Position numbers and translations under genes: made by a program. The notes beneath the pieces were generated by a model. The model saw nothing but the letters and a program-made list of their open reading frames with translations, searched no databases and was not told where the DNA came from. This document shows, piece after piece, positions 37,276 through 46,678 of a DNA stretch of 64,000 bases; the stretch's first letter is position 1; each line of letters begins with the position of its first letter. The stretch is from an uncultured Colwellia sp. Lineage in GTDB: Bacteria > Pseudomonadota > Gammaproteobacteria > Enterobacterales > Alteromonadaceae. The stretch lies in NCBI GenBank assembly GCA_913058145.1, contig CAJXQM010000012.1, forward strand, positions 1-64,000, in the 5' to 3' direction.

Positions 37276-39474
37276 ATGAAAAAAGCATTATTATCGACAT
37301 TTTTACTGTCAAGTTTGCTAATGGCTTGTACAAGTGACAACACAGCGGTTGAAAGTGAAAGTACAACAGATAACACAAGTAAAGTAGAGGCTGCAGTGAA
37401 AGTTAACGAAATAGAGCAAGCGAAAGCGTTATTACTTGCTAAGTGGCAGGGCTCTTATCAAGGTACACCTGCATTCGACAGGGTGTCACTTATAGGGTTA
37501 ATTCCTGCTATAGAAGCCGCTATGCAAATGAATCTTGATGAAATTGATGCTATTGCGAATAACACTGATGCGCCAACATTTGAGAATACTATTGTTGCGA
37601 TGGAAGGAGCAGGTAGTGATTTAGAGCGAGTATTTACTTATTGGGGAATTTGGAGTTCAAACCAATCTTCGCCAGAATTTCGTAAAATCCAAGCGGAAAT
37701 GGCACCTAAACTTTCGGCATTTTTCTCTAAAATCAATCAAAATGAAAAGCTATTTACTCGTATACAAACCGTTTATAACAGTGAACATATTAATATGCTC
37801 ACGTCAGAACAGCAGCGTTTAGTGTTATTATCTTATAATAATTTTGCTCGTAATGGCGCGACATTAAATAAAAAAGATAAAAAACGTTATGCTGATATAA
37901 ATCAACGCTTAGCTGAGTTACATACAAAATTCGGTGATAATGTCTTAGCCGATGAAGAAAGCTATGTATTGTATTTGAATAAAGAACAGCTTGGCGGTTT
38001 ACCTGAATCTATTATCAGTGTTGCTGCTTCTGCGGCGACGACCCGTGACCATCAAGGCGAATATGCTATCACTAATACTCGTTCGTCAATGGATCCCTTT
38101 TTAACGTATTCAACGGAACGAGCGCTTAGAAAACAAGTATGGAATACTTATTACAACCGTGGTGATAACGATGATCAATTCGACAACAATGCCATTATTG
38201 CTGAAATATTACAGCTTCGTCATGAGCGAGTAGGCTTATTGGGCTATAAAAATTATGCTTCTTGGCGCCTTGAAGATCGTATGGCAAAAACACCTGAAAA
38301 TGCTATTGCTTTAATGGAAGGTGTATGGACGGCAGCAATTGCTCGTGTTGAAGAAGAAGTCGCTGATATGCTTGTTATCGGTAAAGCACAAGATGGTATT
38401 GAAAAAGTTGAGGCTTGGGATTACCGTTTTTATGCTGAAAAAGTACGTAAAGATAAGTACAGCCTCGATTCGAACGAAGTAAAACAATACTTACAATTGA
38501 ATAAATTACGAGAAGCTATGTTCTATGTTGCGGGTCGTTTATTTAATTTTGAATTTGTAGAAATAACTGATGGCTCCGTCCCCGTTTTTAATGCAGATGT
38601 TCGCGTTTGGGAGGTGACAGATAAAACATCCAATGAACATATTGGTTTATGGTACCTAGACCCATTTGCCAGAACGGGTAAGCGTTCTGGTGCATGGGCA
38701 ACGACGTATCGTAGCCATACTACTTTTGAGGGAAATAAAAACGTTCTCTCATCGAATAATTCTAACTTCAGTAAAGGTATTGATGGTCAACCAACCTTAA
38801 TTTCATGGTCTGATGCAGAAACGTACTTTCATGAGTTTGGTCATGCATTGCACTTTTTATCGTCAAATGTTGCCTACCCAACACTTAACTCTGGCGTACG
38901 TGATTATACCGAGTTTCAATCACAGTTATTAGAGCGTTGGTTAGTAACGGATGAAGTGATTAATAATTATCTTTTACATTATCAAACAGGTAAGCCTATG
39001 CCAAAAGCGCTTATCGCTAAAATTAAGCAAGCAGCAACGTTTAATCAAGGTTTCAGCACCACCGAATATTTAGCCTCAGCGTTAGTTGACATGAAATTTC
39101 ATACGGTTGATCCAACAGGAATAGATGTCGATAAATTTGAACGTGAAACACTTGCGGCTTTGAATATGCCTGAGCAAATAGTTATGCGCCATCGTAGTAC
39201 ACAGTTTAGCCATATTTTCAGTAGTGAAGGGTATGCTTCAAGTTATTATGGTTATATGTGGGCAGAAGTCCTAACCGCTGATGCCGCAGAAGCCTTTGCT
39301 CAAGCACCGGGTGGCTTTTATGATAAAGAAGTAGCGGCTAAGTTAGTTGAGCACTTATTTAGTGTGCGCAATGCTGTTGATCCAAGTGAAGCCTATCGTG
39401 TCTTTAGAGGACGTGATGCAAAAGTTGAAGCCTTGATGCGTGACAGAGGATTTCCGATAAAAACGGTAAATTAA
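37276..39474 (+). CDS. M3-family zinc metallopeptidase (Dcp-like), lipoprotein
   Basis: Peptidyl-dipeptidase/oligopeptidase-A-like protein of 732 residues with a lipoprotein signal (TFLLSSLLMACTSDN), so it acts in the periplasm or at the membrane surface. The zinc motif HEFGH is at residues 519-523 in YFHEFGHALHFL; the third-ligand region ERWLVTDE lies downstream, and SYYGYMWAEVLTADAAEAF is the M3 substrate-binding motif. E. coli Dcp has no lipobox, so the lipid anchor is a difference. A terminator follows. Confidence 0.92.
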   Translation: MKKALLSTFLLSSLLMACTSDNTAVESESTTDNTSKVEAAVKVNEIEQAKALLLAKWQGSYQGTPAFDRVSLIGLIPAIEAAMQMNLDEIDAIANNTDAPTFENTIVAMEGAGSDLERVFTYWGIWSSNQSSPEFRKIQAEMAPKLSAFFSKINQNEKLFTRIQTVYNSEHINMLTSEQQRLVLLSYNNFARNGATLNKKDKKRYADINQRLAELHTKFGDNVLADEESYVLYLNKEQLGGLPESIISVAASAATTRDHQGEYAITNTRSSMDPFLTYSTERALRKQVWNTYYNRGDNDDQFDNNAIIAEILQLRHERVGLLGYKNYASWRLEDRMAKTPENAIALMEGVWTAAIARVEEEVADMLVIGKAQDGIEKVEAWDYRFYAEKVRKDKYSLDSNEVKQYLQLNKLREAMFYVAGRLFNFEFVEITDGSVPVFNADVRVWEVTDKTSNEHIGLWYLDPFARTGKRSGAWATTYRSHTTFEGNKNVLSSNNSNFSKGIDGQPTLISWSDAETYFHEFGHALHFLSSNVAYPTLNSGVRDYTEFQSQLLERWLVTDEVINNYLLHYQTGKPMPKALIAKIKQAATFNQGFSTTEYLASALVDMKFHTVDPTGIDVDKFERETLAALNMPEQIVMRHRSTQFSHIFSSEGYASSYYGYMWAEVLTADAAEAFAQAPGGFYDKEVAAKLVEHLFSVRNAVDPSEAYRVFRGRDAKVEALMRDRGFPIKTVN

Positions 39475-39516
39475 TTAGGCAAATCGATTAATTTTATCCG
39501 TTAAACTTATTTTTTT

Positions 39517-39545
39517 AAAACTCGCTCCGGCGAGTTTTACTTTTA
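39517..39545 (+). terminator. Intrinsic terminator of the M3 peptidase gene
   Basis: AAAACTCGC at 39517-39525 pairs with GCGAGTTTT at 39530-39538 across TCCG, followed by a T-rich stretch. Confidence 0.85.
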
Positions 39546-39704
39546 CTAATAGTGCGGATAAGACTAATAACGGTGAGTCAATCGGTAGTTCATTGCCTAG
39601 TGTGCCGGTTTTTAATAAGACTAGGTTACTTTTACTCTGGCTTGTACTAATGTTAGTAATAAGTTATTGATGGTTTCATCTACTTTTTTAAATAGGATAA
39701 TTGT

Positions 39705-39914
39705 ATGACATCACAAGGTTTAACATGGATTGACTCCTTAGACATTGCACTTGATTTAATAGAGCAACACCCTGAGGTGGATCCACTCACGTTGCATTTT
39801 ACCGAACTCAGACAGTGGGTACTTGAACTTGAACGCTTTAATGATGATCCCCAACATTGTGGTGAGCGGGTGCTTGAGGCTATTCAATTAGCATGGATTA
39901 GCGAAATAGACTAA
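39705..39914 (+). CDS. iscX: Fe-S cluster assembly accessory protein IscX
   Basis: A 69-residue acidic protein of the IscX (YfhJ) family, which binds IscS and modulates Fe-S cluster assembly. Recognisable from LTWIDSLDIALDLIEQHPEVDP, LHFTELRQWVLELERFNDDP and LEAIQLAWISEID. Usually it ends the isc operon; here none of iscRSUA, hscBA or fdx is adjacent, so it is either separate or its neighbours were displaced. The E. coli order iscX...ndk-rlmN is still visible across the inserted ligase gene. Confidence 0.92.
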   Translation: MTSQGLTWIDSLDIALDLIEQHPEVDPLTLHFTELRQWVLELERFNDDPQHCGERVLEAIQLAWISEID

Positions 39915-40138
39915 CGCTTGCTATTTGCCGCTTGGAAAATGTAATGTAAACACGATTTATTAATAAATCAGAGCCCTGTTTATTATACTCAAGAGTCATT
40001 AAAAGTGTTTTTTAGTACCCAATAAAATAAATAATTATTCGTGATTTCTTACGTTAATATGATGTTTTTTTATTTTATTTGTAAGCCGTTGTTATAGAAA
40101 GATATGGTTAAATATTTTTGTAATTTAGATATTTATCA

Positions 40139-40327
40139 CTTCAAGCTGATGTTGATGTGCTACAAGGTAAGTACCCAAGCCCAGAATTATTATTAGGTGG
40201 TGATACCAAGTTTAGTCTTGCTTATAACTACAATACAACTGAAGTAGAAGATGCTGGAGATTATACTTCAGCGTTTAAAGTTAGACGTTTAGAAGAAGGT
40301 ATCCCTGAGCATCGTGGCACGTTATAA
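40139..40327 (+). pseudogene. TonB-dependent receptor fragment
   Basis: An open stretch of about 62 codons ending in TAA, with no start codon, reads LQADVDVLQGKYPSPELLLG then GDTKFSLAYNYNTTEVEDAG and ends RRLEEGIPEHRGTL. This looks like late beta-barrel strands of a TonB-dependent receptor, lacking the plug, the rest of the barrel and the C-terminal aromatic strand. It is probably a remnant of a deleted receptor gene. The rest of 39915-40435 shows no gene. Confidence 0.65.
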
Positions 40328-40354
40328 CTTCTAGAAGTTAATAACGTTGTAAGT

Positions 40355-40387
40355 AAAAAGCCATATCAATTGATATGGCTTTTTTGT
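40355..40387. terminator. Bidirectional terminator, 30-bp perfect palindrome
   Basis: AAAAAGCCATATCAA followed directly by its exact reverse complement TTGATATGGCTTTTT. It works in both orientations and lies between the receptor remnant (plus) and the acyl-CoA ligase gene (minus). Confidence 0.9.
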
Positions 40388-40435
40388 TTTTAGCGATTTG
40401 AGTCGCCTGGTTACTACTCAGTAAAAGTATTTACA

Positions 40436-42061
40436 TTACTTATTTGCTCGTTCTCGCAAAATAAATTTTTGTATTTTTCCCGTTGAAGTTTTTGGTAACT
40501 CACTAAATATAATGTTTTTTGGTGCTTTAAAGTGCGCCATATTATCGCGACAAAAAGTGATCATTTCTTGTTCCGTTATTTCAACAGCTGGCATGGGTGT
40601 AATAAATGCGCACGGAGTTTCTCCCCATTTATCATCTTTTTTTGCAACCACGGCCACTTCTTGAACTTTAGGATGGCGATATAAAATATCTTCAACTTCA
40701 ACGCTTGAAATGTTTTCACCGCCTGAAATAATCACATCTTTGGAGCGATCTTTTATTTCAATATAGCCGTCACTATGCCACACCGCTATATCACCTGAAT
40801 GCATCCAACCACCTTTGAAAGCTGCTTGCGTGGTAGACGGGTTTTTTAGATACCCTTTCATCACCAGGTTTCCTCGCATAAATATTTCACCGACTGATTT
40901 ACCATCCATGGGCATAGGCTCTAAGGTTTCAGGATCGGCTACCATTAATTGATCAAGCATTGGAGAACGAACTCCTTGGCGAGATTTTAATTTAGCTTGC
41001 TGTTCTGCACTTTCTCCATTCCATTCGTCATGCCAAGCACAAACAACCGAAGGGCCATACGTTTCGGTTAAGCCATAGGTATGAGTCACTTTAAAACCAG
41101 ACGCTTCCATACCTTCAATAACCGAAGCCGGTGGTGGTGCACCTGCAGTCATTACTTTCACTGGATGATTGATGCCAGCTTTCAATGATATATCCGCACC
41201 GTTAAGCATATTTAATACAATCGGAGCACCACAAAAATAGCCCACTTTTTCTGATCTAATTAAATTAAAGATAGGCTCCGTGCGTACATGCCGTAAACTT
41301 ACGCTTGTACCAGCAGTGGCGGCAATTGACCAAGGAAAACACCAGCCATTACAATGGAACATAGGTAGAGTCCATAAATAGACTGGATGTTTACCCATAC
41401 TCCAAGACATCACATTACTTACGGCATTAAGGTAAGCACCACGGTAGTGATAAACCACCCCTTTAGGATCGCCTGTTGTGCCCGAGGTATAATTTAAGGT
41501 AATCGCATCCCATTCATTGTTAGGTCGTAGCGGTTCAAAATCACTATCCCCTTCAGCAAGTAATTGATCATAGGTTAACGAGCCAATGAGTTGACCTTCG
41601 TTAAAGTTAGGATCATCAATATCAATGACTAAGGGTTGATGTGGCATAATGCGTAGTGCTTTTTTTACTACGTGGCTAAATTCTTTATCCGTAATTAACA
41701 CTTTGGTTTCTGCATGCGTAAGTATAAAAGCAATCGCTTCAGCATCAAGACGTGTATTAACTGAATTAAGTACGGCGCCGCTCATCGGTACACCAAAGTG
41801 TACTTCAAAATGTTCACTAATGTTTGGTGCTATAACGGATACTGTATCCCCTCGGCCGATGCCTCGTTTTGACAAAGCACTCGCCAAGCGAGTACAACGT
41901 TGAAAAACTTCCAGCCAAGTATGACGAATATCACCATTGACAGTTGCTGTTTTATTTGGGTAAACAAAGGCAGCACGCTCTAAAAACGAAATAGGTGTTA
42001 GCGCCATATAGTTAGCTTGATTTGGCTCTAAGTTTTGCTCAAAAATGTTGATAGTAGTCAT
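40436..42061 (-). CDS. AMP-dependent acyl-CoA synthetase
   Basis: ANL-superfamily ligase of 541 residues that activates a carboxylic acid via an acyl-adenylate. Motifs: ATP-binding YTSGTTGDPKGVV, THTYGLTETYGP, the GWMHSGDIAVWHSDGYIEIKDRSKD hinge, and the catalytic lysine in LPKTSTGKIQKFILR. The overall pattern resembles medium-chain acyl-CoA ligases (AlkK) and the related DmdB methylmercaptopropionyl-CoA ligases; the substrate cannot be decided. It stands alone, divergent from ndk. Confidence 0.9.
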   Translation of the reverse strand: MTTINIFEQNLEPNQANYMALTPISFLERAAFVYPNKTATVNGDIRHTWLEVFQRCTRLASALSKRGIGRGDTVSVIAPNISEHFEVHFGVPMSGAVLNSVNTRLDAEAIAFILTHAETKVLITDKEFSHVVKKALRIMPHQPLVIDIDDPNFNEGQLIGSLTYDQLLAEGDSDFEPLRPNNEWDAITLNYTSGTTGDPKGVVYHYRGAYLNAVSNVMSWSMGKHPVYLWTLPMFHCNGWCFPWSIAATAGTSVSLRHVRTEPIFNLIRSEKVGYFCGAPIVLNMLNGADISLKAGINHPVKVMTAGAPPPASVIEGMEASGFKVTHTYGLTETYGPSVVCAWHDEWNGESAEQQAKLKSRQGVRSPMLDQLMVADPETLEPMPMDGKSVGEIFMRGNLVMKGYLKNPSTTQAAFKGGWMHSGDIAVWHSDGYIEIKDRSKDVIISGGENISSVEVEDILYRHPKVQEVAVVAKKDDKWGETPCAFITPMPAVEITEQEMITFCRDNMAHFKAPKNIIFSELPKTSTGKIQKFILRERANK

Positions 42062-42388
42062 TTATAGATTCTCTTATTACTCAGTATGGTTACTATTGGA
42101 TACACTCAACTATTCATATTTTTCATCAGAAAAATAATATTATCTTTATTGTTATGCTTACCCATCAGTTTATATTTTTCAATTATAAAGTAAAGTATTA
42201 CACCAATACAAACGCCAGACAGGGTGGATTTATTTATTAATGGTTATGGCCTTAAAAATAGATTCACGGTTAGTATTAGGATTTTACTCTAATTTCGTTT
42301 ATAATCGCGCCAAAATTTGTAGATGCCAGTTTGTTGATTAGTTTCTACTTAATTACACTAAAATTTAAATTTATTAAAAGGGCTTATC
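42062..42388. other. Divergent non-coding region before ndk
   Basis: No gene visible. A TATAAT at about 42300 (CGTTTATAATCGCGCC) is a likely -10 box for ndk, with a GC-rich segment following it; no good -35 is evident. Confidence 0.4.
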
Positions 42389-42820
42389 ATGGCTATCGAA
42401 CGTACTTTTTCTATCGTAAAACCAGACGCAGTTGCTAAAAACTTCATCGGTCAAATCTACAATCGTTTTGAAACTGCAGGTCTTAAGATCGTTGCGTCTA
42501 AAATGTTACATTTAAGCCAAGAAAAAGCAGAAGGTTTCTACGCTGAACATAGCGAACGTCCTTTCTTTGGTGCTTTAGTTGAATTCATGACTTCAGGTCC
42601 TGTAATGGTTCAAGTGTTAGAAGGCGAAAATGCTGTTCTTAAAAACCGTGAAATCATGGGTGCTACTAACCCCGCTGAAGCACTTGCGGGTACTATCCGT
42701 GCTGATCTTGCTGATAGCATTGATGAAAATGCGGCGCATGGCTCTGATGCTTTAGAGTCAGCAGCACGTGAAATTGCTTATTTCTTCTCTGATGAAGAAA
42801 TTTGTAGCCGTACACGTTAA
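42389..42820 (+). CDS. ndk: Nucleoside diphosphate kinase
   Basis: Transfers the gamma-phosphate between nucleoside triphosphates and diphosphates through a phosphohistidine. The 143-residue sequence has [25 protein letters not shown], the [14 protein letters not shown] and [17 protein letters not shown] segments, and the active-site [12 protein letters not shown]. It is full length and ends with a strong terminator. Confidence 0.97.
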   Translation: MAIERTFSIVKPDAVAKNFIGQIYNRFETAGLKIVASKMLHLSQEKAEGFYAEHSERPFFGALVEFMTSGPVMVQVLEGENAVLKNREIMGATNPAEALAGTIRADLADSIDENAAHGSDALESAAREIAYFFSDEEICSRTR

Positions 42821-42876
42821 TTTGTAGAGCGTAATTTATTGCGCTGCCTGGCTAGAATAAATTCTGGCCTACAAAG

Positions 42877-42913
42877 AAAAGGATTTTACTAAGTCATTAG
42901 TAAAATCCTTTTT
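42877..42913 (+). terminator. Intrinsic terminator of ndk
   Basis: AAAAGGATTTTACTAA pairs with TTAGTAAAATCCTTTT around GTCA, giving a 16-bp stem ending in T residues, 57 bases after the ndk stop. Confidence 0.9.
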
Positions 42914-43056
42914 GTATTTTATGCGTGAGTATAAAATTGCGAAATTAGCTTGAAAAGCGTACAATTTGCGACCTTATACCAAAGACAAGAATGAATGATT
43001 TATTATTGTCTTTGGCATTATTTATTTTTTCCCTATCAGTTTTGAGAACTTGTTGT

Positions 43057-44241
43057 ATGAGCGACCCAATCGTCACAGAAAATGTCAAAAAAGTTGCTAA
43101 AGAAAGCAGCAAAATTAATCTATTAAATTTTGATCACCAAGGATTGAGAGACTATTTTGACTCTATTGGTGAAAAGCCTTTTAGAGCTGATCAAATTATG
43201 AAATGGATCTATCACTTTGGTTATAGTGATTTTGAGCAAATGACTAATATAAATAGAAAACTTAGGGAAAAATTACAACGTAACTGTGAAATTAAAGCAC
43301 CTGAAATTTCTGAAAAACAAGTATCGAAAGATGGCACTATTAAATATGCCTTAGCATTAGAAGGCGGTCAAGAAGTTGAAACCGTCTGGATCCCTGAAAA
43401 TGATCGTGCGACTTTGTGCGTATCATCACAGGTAGGTTGTGCGCTTGAATGTACTTTTTGTGCCACGGCTCAACAAGGCTTTAATCGTAATTTATCCATG
43501 TCAGAAATTATTGGTCAAGTATGGCGAGTTGCTAATGATATTGGCGCTACGCGTATTACCGGTAAAAGGCCCATTACCAATATAGTTATGATGGGTATGG
43601 GCGAGCCGTTACTTAATATGAAAAACTTAATTCCAGCGCTTGATACCATGTTAAATGATTTGGGCTATGGTTTATCAAAACGCCGAGTGACAGTAAGTAC
43701 TTCGGGTGTTGTACCGGCACTTGATATGCTTAAAGCTAAAATTGATTGTGCTTTAGCTATTTCAATTCATGCCCCAGATAATACTCTGCGTGATGAGTTG
43801 GTCCCGATTAATAAAAAATATCCATTAGAAGAATTTGTTGCGGCAGCAGGGCGTTACATTGAAGGGTCTAAAGCTAATAAGCAAGCGACAATCGAATATG
43901 TGATGTTAGATCATGTTAATGACTCAACGGATCAGGCGCATGCGTTAGCACATGTATTAAAAGATCTACCCAGTAAAATTAATTTGATCCCTTTTAATCC
44001 TTATCCGGGTTCTCCTTATAAACGTCCAAGTAATTCCCGCATGGATCGTTTTGATAAAGTTCTACAAAGCTATGGCTTAACAGTAATTACCCGTCGTCCA
44101 CGTGGTGAAGATATTGATGCTGCCTGTGGTCAGTTAGCGGGTGATGTTTTCGATCGTACTAAACGTACTCAAATATTACAAAATGCACAAAAAGAAAAAA
44201 AATCGCTAAAAGCTGACGAAATTTCGGTAAAAACAGTCTGA
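43057..44241 (+). CDS. rlmN: Dual-specificity RNA C2-methyladenosine methyltransferase RlmN
   Basis: Radical-SAM enzyme that makes m2A2503 in 23S rRNA and m2A37 in some tRNAs. From the ATG at 43057 ([12 protein letters not shown]) it is 394 residues. It has the radical-SAM cysteine motif in [20 protein letters not shown], and [11 protein letters not shown]; catalytic cysteines are expected at C145-type and near DAACGQL. The upstream in-frame ATG at 42991 would add a hydrophobic stretch absent from the family. Confidence 0.96.
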   Translation: MSDPIVTENVKKVAKESSKINLLNFDHQGLRDYFDSIGEKPFRADQIMKWIYHFGYSDFEQMTNINRKLREKLQRNCEIKAPEISEKQVSKDGTIKYALALEGGQEVETVWIPENDRATLCVSSQVGCALECTFCATAQQGFNRNLSMSEIIGQVWRVANDIGATRITGKRPITNIVMMGMGEPLLNMKNLIPALDTMLNDLGYGLSKRRVTVSTSGVVPALDMLKAKIDCALAISIHAPDNTLRDELVPINKKYPLEEFVAAAGRYIEGSKANKQATIEYVMLDHVNDSTDQAHALAHVLKDLPSKINLIPFNPYPGSPYKRPSNSRMDRFDKVLQSYGLTVITRRPRGEDIDAACGQLAGDVFDRTKRTQILQNAQKEKKSLKADEISVKTV

Positions 44242-44306
44242 TCACGTTATTATCTTAACAATTGACTATAATATTTAACCATGGCTGATACATTAGGGAT
44301 AAATCT

Positions 44307-45674
44307 TTGATCAAAAAACTAATTTCATCACTCATTATTGCCGTATTATCGGTTGCGTTGTCAGCCTGTATTACACAAGAGTTTGAACAGGACAAAACGC
44401 CTGTGGTGAAAAACAAAGCCAATAGTGATGATATGGCAGCAACGCGTATTTCACTTGGTTTAGGTTATTTAAGAATGGGGAATATGTCGCAAGCCAAGAA
44501 AAATTTAGAAAAAGCGAAAAAATTCTCTCCTGAAATGGTGCAAGTATACACAGCGTTTGCTCATTATTACGAAACCGTTGGTGAAAATAAATTAGCAATA
44601 GCATCATTTGAAAAAGCGCTGTCGCTAAAAAGTGATGATGCGGATACGTTAAATAACTATGGCGTATTTTTGTGTCGTCAAGACAAAACAGAGGCAGCAG
44701 AAAAACAGTTGTTAAAAGCCATTGCGGTACCGAGTTATATATTGGTCGCTAAAAGTTATGACAATTTATCGTCTTGTTTTTTACAGAAAGATAACTTTGA
44801 CAAAGCAAAACTGTATTTACATAAAGCCGTTATGCATAGCCCTGGTAATTCATCCTTATTACTGCAAATGGTACGCTTACATTATGCCATGGGAGAATTT
44901 ACCCAAGCGAAAATATATGAACAACGCTTTGAAAAAGTGACTCGACGTTTTACTCCGCAGTCTTTAGCGTTAGCGTATAAAGTCTATTTGAAATTAGGGG
45001 AGCGTCGTACCGCTAAAAATTATGGCACCATGTTGGTAAAAATGTATCCACAATCATGGGAAGCACAGCAATATTTGTTAAATGAACTGGAATTAATTGA
45101 AGCGGATAGTTTAGCTAAAAGGTATGAGTTAATTCAAATGAATGAAACGTCCACTGAATCAAAAAAGCGCGTGATAAAACTATCCCCTCAAAAGGCATTA
45201 TCAAGTCATGCAGCACATAGTGCTAGTTTAGTTGAACCGCAAGTAGCAAACCTAAAAGAGCTTAAAGCAGTGACAGCCACTTTGCTGGCAATCAATACCG
45301 TATTGATAAAGGGAAGTGTTGAAGTAGACAGTCTGCTTTCTGAGCAAAAACAGGTGGCTGCTAGCAAAAAATCAGCTAATACACGTAACCAAGATAAACG
45401 TGTTGTTGTGCTAATGGCACCTAAAAAAACGCCTGCGGTTAATGTAGAAGAGCCGTTAACGGTTGATTATACAGAGAGTCAACAACAAGATAGTGTTAGT
45501 CATAAACGTCTAAATATTCATGTGGTGATTGCGGGTGATACTTTGTACGGTATCTCAATAAAATATAATATTAAGATGAAGGCGTTACGTCGTTGGAATA
45601 ACCTTACCGGTAATAAAAACATTCGTATTAATGATAAATTACACTTAATAGATCCTAAAACGGTGATTGAATAA
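44307..45674 (+). CDS. PilW/PilF-like TPR lipoprotein with C-terminal LysM domain
   Basis: Pilotin-type lipoprotein that in type IV pilus systems helps the PilQ secretin assemble. TTG start with TAGGGA upstream; signal peptide and lipobox (LSVALSAC). Residues about 35-260 are TPR repeats typical of PilF/PilW (RISLGLGYLRMGNMSQAKKNLEKA, NNYGVFLCRQ). The C-terminus, HVVIAGDTLYGISIKYNIKMKALRRWNNLTGNKNIRINDKLHL, is a LysM peptidoglycan-binding domain, joined by a low-complexity linker. The 455-residue length far exceeds a plain PilF. One base separates it from rodZ. Confidence 0.85.
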   Translation: MIKKLISSLIIAVLSVALSACITQEFEQDKTPVVKNKANSDDMAATRISLGLGYLRMGNMSQAKKNLEKAKKFSPEMVQVYTAFAHYYETVGENKLAIASFEKALSLKSDDADTLNNYGVFLCRQDKTEAAEKQLLKAIAVPSYILVAKSYDNLSSCFLQKDNFDKAKLYLHKAVMHSPGNSSLLLQMVRLHYAMGEFTQAKIYEQRFEKVTRRFTPQSLALAYKVYLKLGERRTAKNYGTMLVKMYPQSWEAQQYLLNELELIEADSLAKRYELIQMNETSTESKKRVIKLSPQKALSSHAAHSASLVEPQVANLKELKAVTATLLAINTVLIKGSVEVDSLLSEQKQVAASKKSANTRNQDKRVVVLMAPKKTPAVNVEEPLTVDYTESQQQDSVSHKRLNIHVVIAGDTLYGISIKYNIKMKALRRWNNLTGNKNIRINDKLHLIDPKTVIE

Positions 45675-46646
45675 ATGAATAAAGAAGCAAGTACCAAGCA
45701 AGTGGACGAGCTTTGTGAAAATATAGAAGTCGTTGGCCCTGGCTTAATGCTGAGTGAAGCACGAAAAAAATTATCACTTAGTACTAAAGAGGTCAGCAGC
45801 AGATTAAATTTTAGAACAAACTTAGTTAATGAAATAGAACAAGATATTTTTGATTCATCGTTGCCAGTAACATTTCATCGTGGATATTTACGCAATTATG
45901 CCAAATTAGTCGCAGTTGATATTGACGAGGTACTTAGCGCATATGACATGCTAGGTGTTGCTGAAGTACAAGGCCGCGAAATGCAAAGCTTTTCTAATTT
46001 AACCTTAAAAGAAGCTGAGCATAGCCGTTTAATGTGGTTTAGTTATTTAATTGTTGCGCTTTTTTTTGGCTTGATGGTGTTATGGTGGTTACAAGATCCA
46101 AAACTGTCAGCTAATTTATTTGATCCGCCAAAGCAAGAGCAACCAATCAGTAATAATATAAGTAATATAGCGGATGTAAACGTCGCCAAAAAAGTGGTTG
46201 AGGCGCCAGAGTTACCGGTTGACTCACCTAAGTTATCTAAGGCAAAAGCCATTGAATCAGATGATATGGCTAAACCTGCGGGTAGTATACCAAAAGTTAT
46301 TGAATCAGCTATTGCTAAGCAGAATATAGAAATTGCACCCGAAAGTAAGATTGAATCTATAGTCGACGTCAACAGTGACACTGAACTAGTCGCTGATGTC
46401 AGCACAGTTGTGTTTACCTTTTCAGGTGACTGTTGGGTTAATATTTTTGATGCCACGGGCGAGCGTCTTGCGTGGGGCGTGAAAAAATCAGGGTACGTTA
46501 TGACCATTTCCGGTAAACCACCATTAAAGGTGACGTTAGGAAAACCTGAATTAGCAGTAATTGCTTTTAATGGGGAGCAAGTGGATATGTCGTCTTTTAA
46601 TGTCGGTAATATTGCTAAGTTTACATTGCCGTTAATTTCACAATAA
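45675..46646 (+). CDS. rodZ: Cytoskeleton protein RodZ
   Basis: Bitopic membrane protein linking MreB to the elongasome. The 323-residue sequence has an N-terminal helix-turn-helix (GLMLSEARKKLSLSTKEVSSRLNFRTNLVNEIE), one membrane span near residues 116-137 (LMWFSYLIVALFFGLMVLWWL), a variable periplasmic linker, and a C-terminal DUF4115 domain (FTFSGDCWVNIFDATGERLAWGVKKSG). Its place between the pilW-like gene and ispG is conserved in gammaproteobacteria. Confidence 0.93.
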   Translation: MNKEASTKQVDELCENIEVVGPGLMLSEARKKLSLSTKEVSSRLNFRTNLVNEIEQDIFDSSLPVTFHRGYLRNYAKLVAVDIDEVLSAYDMLGVAEVQGREMQSFSNLTLKEAEHSRLMWFSYLIVALFFGLMVLWWLQDPKLSANLFDPPKQEQPISNNISNIADVNVAKKVVEAPELPVDSPKLSKAKAIESDDMAKPAGSIPKVIESAIAKQNIEIAPESKIESIVDVNSDTELVADVSTVVFTFSGDCWVNIFDATGERLAWGVKKSGYVMTISGKPPLKVTLGKPELAVIAFNGEQVDMSSFNVGNIAKFTLPLISQ

Positions 46647-46678
46647 ATACCCTATTTAGAGTGTCAAAAGAATAAATT

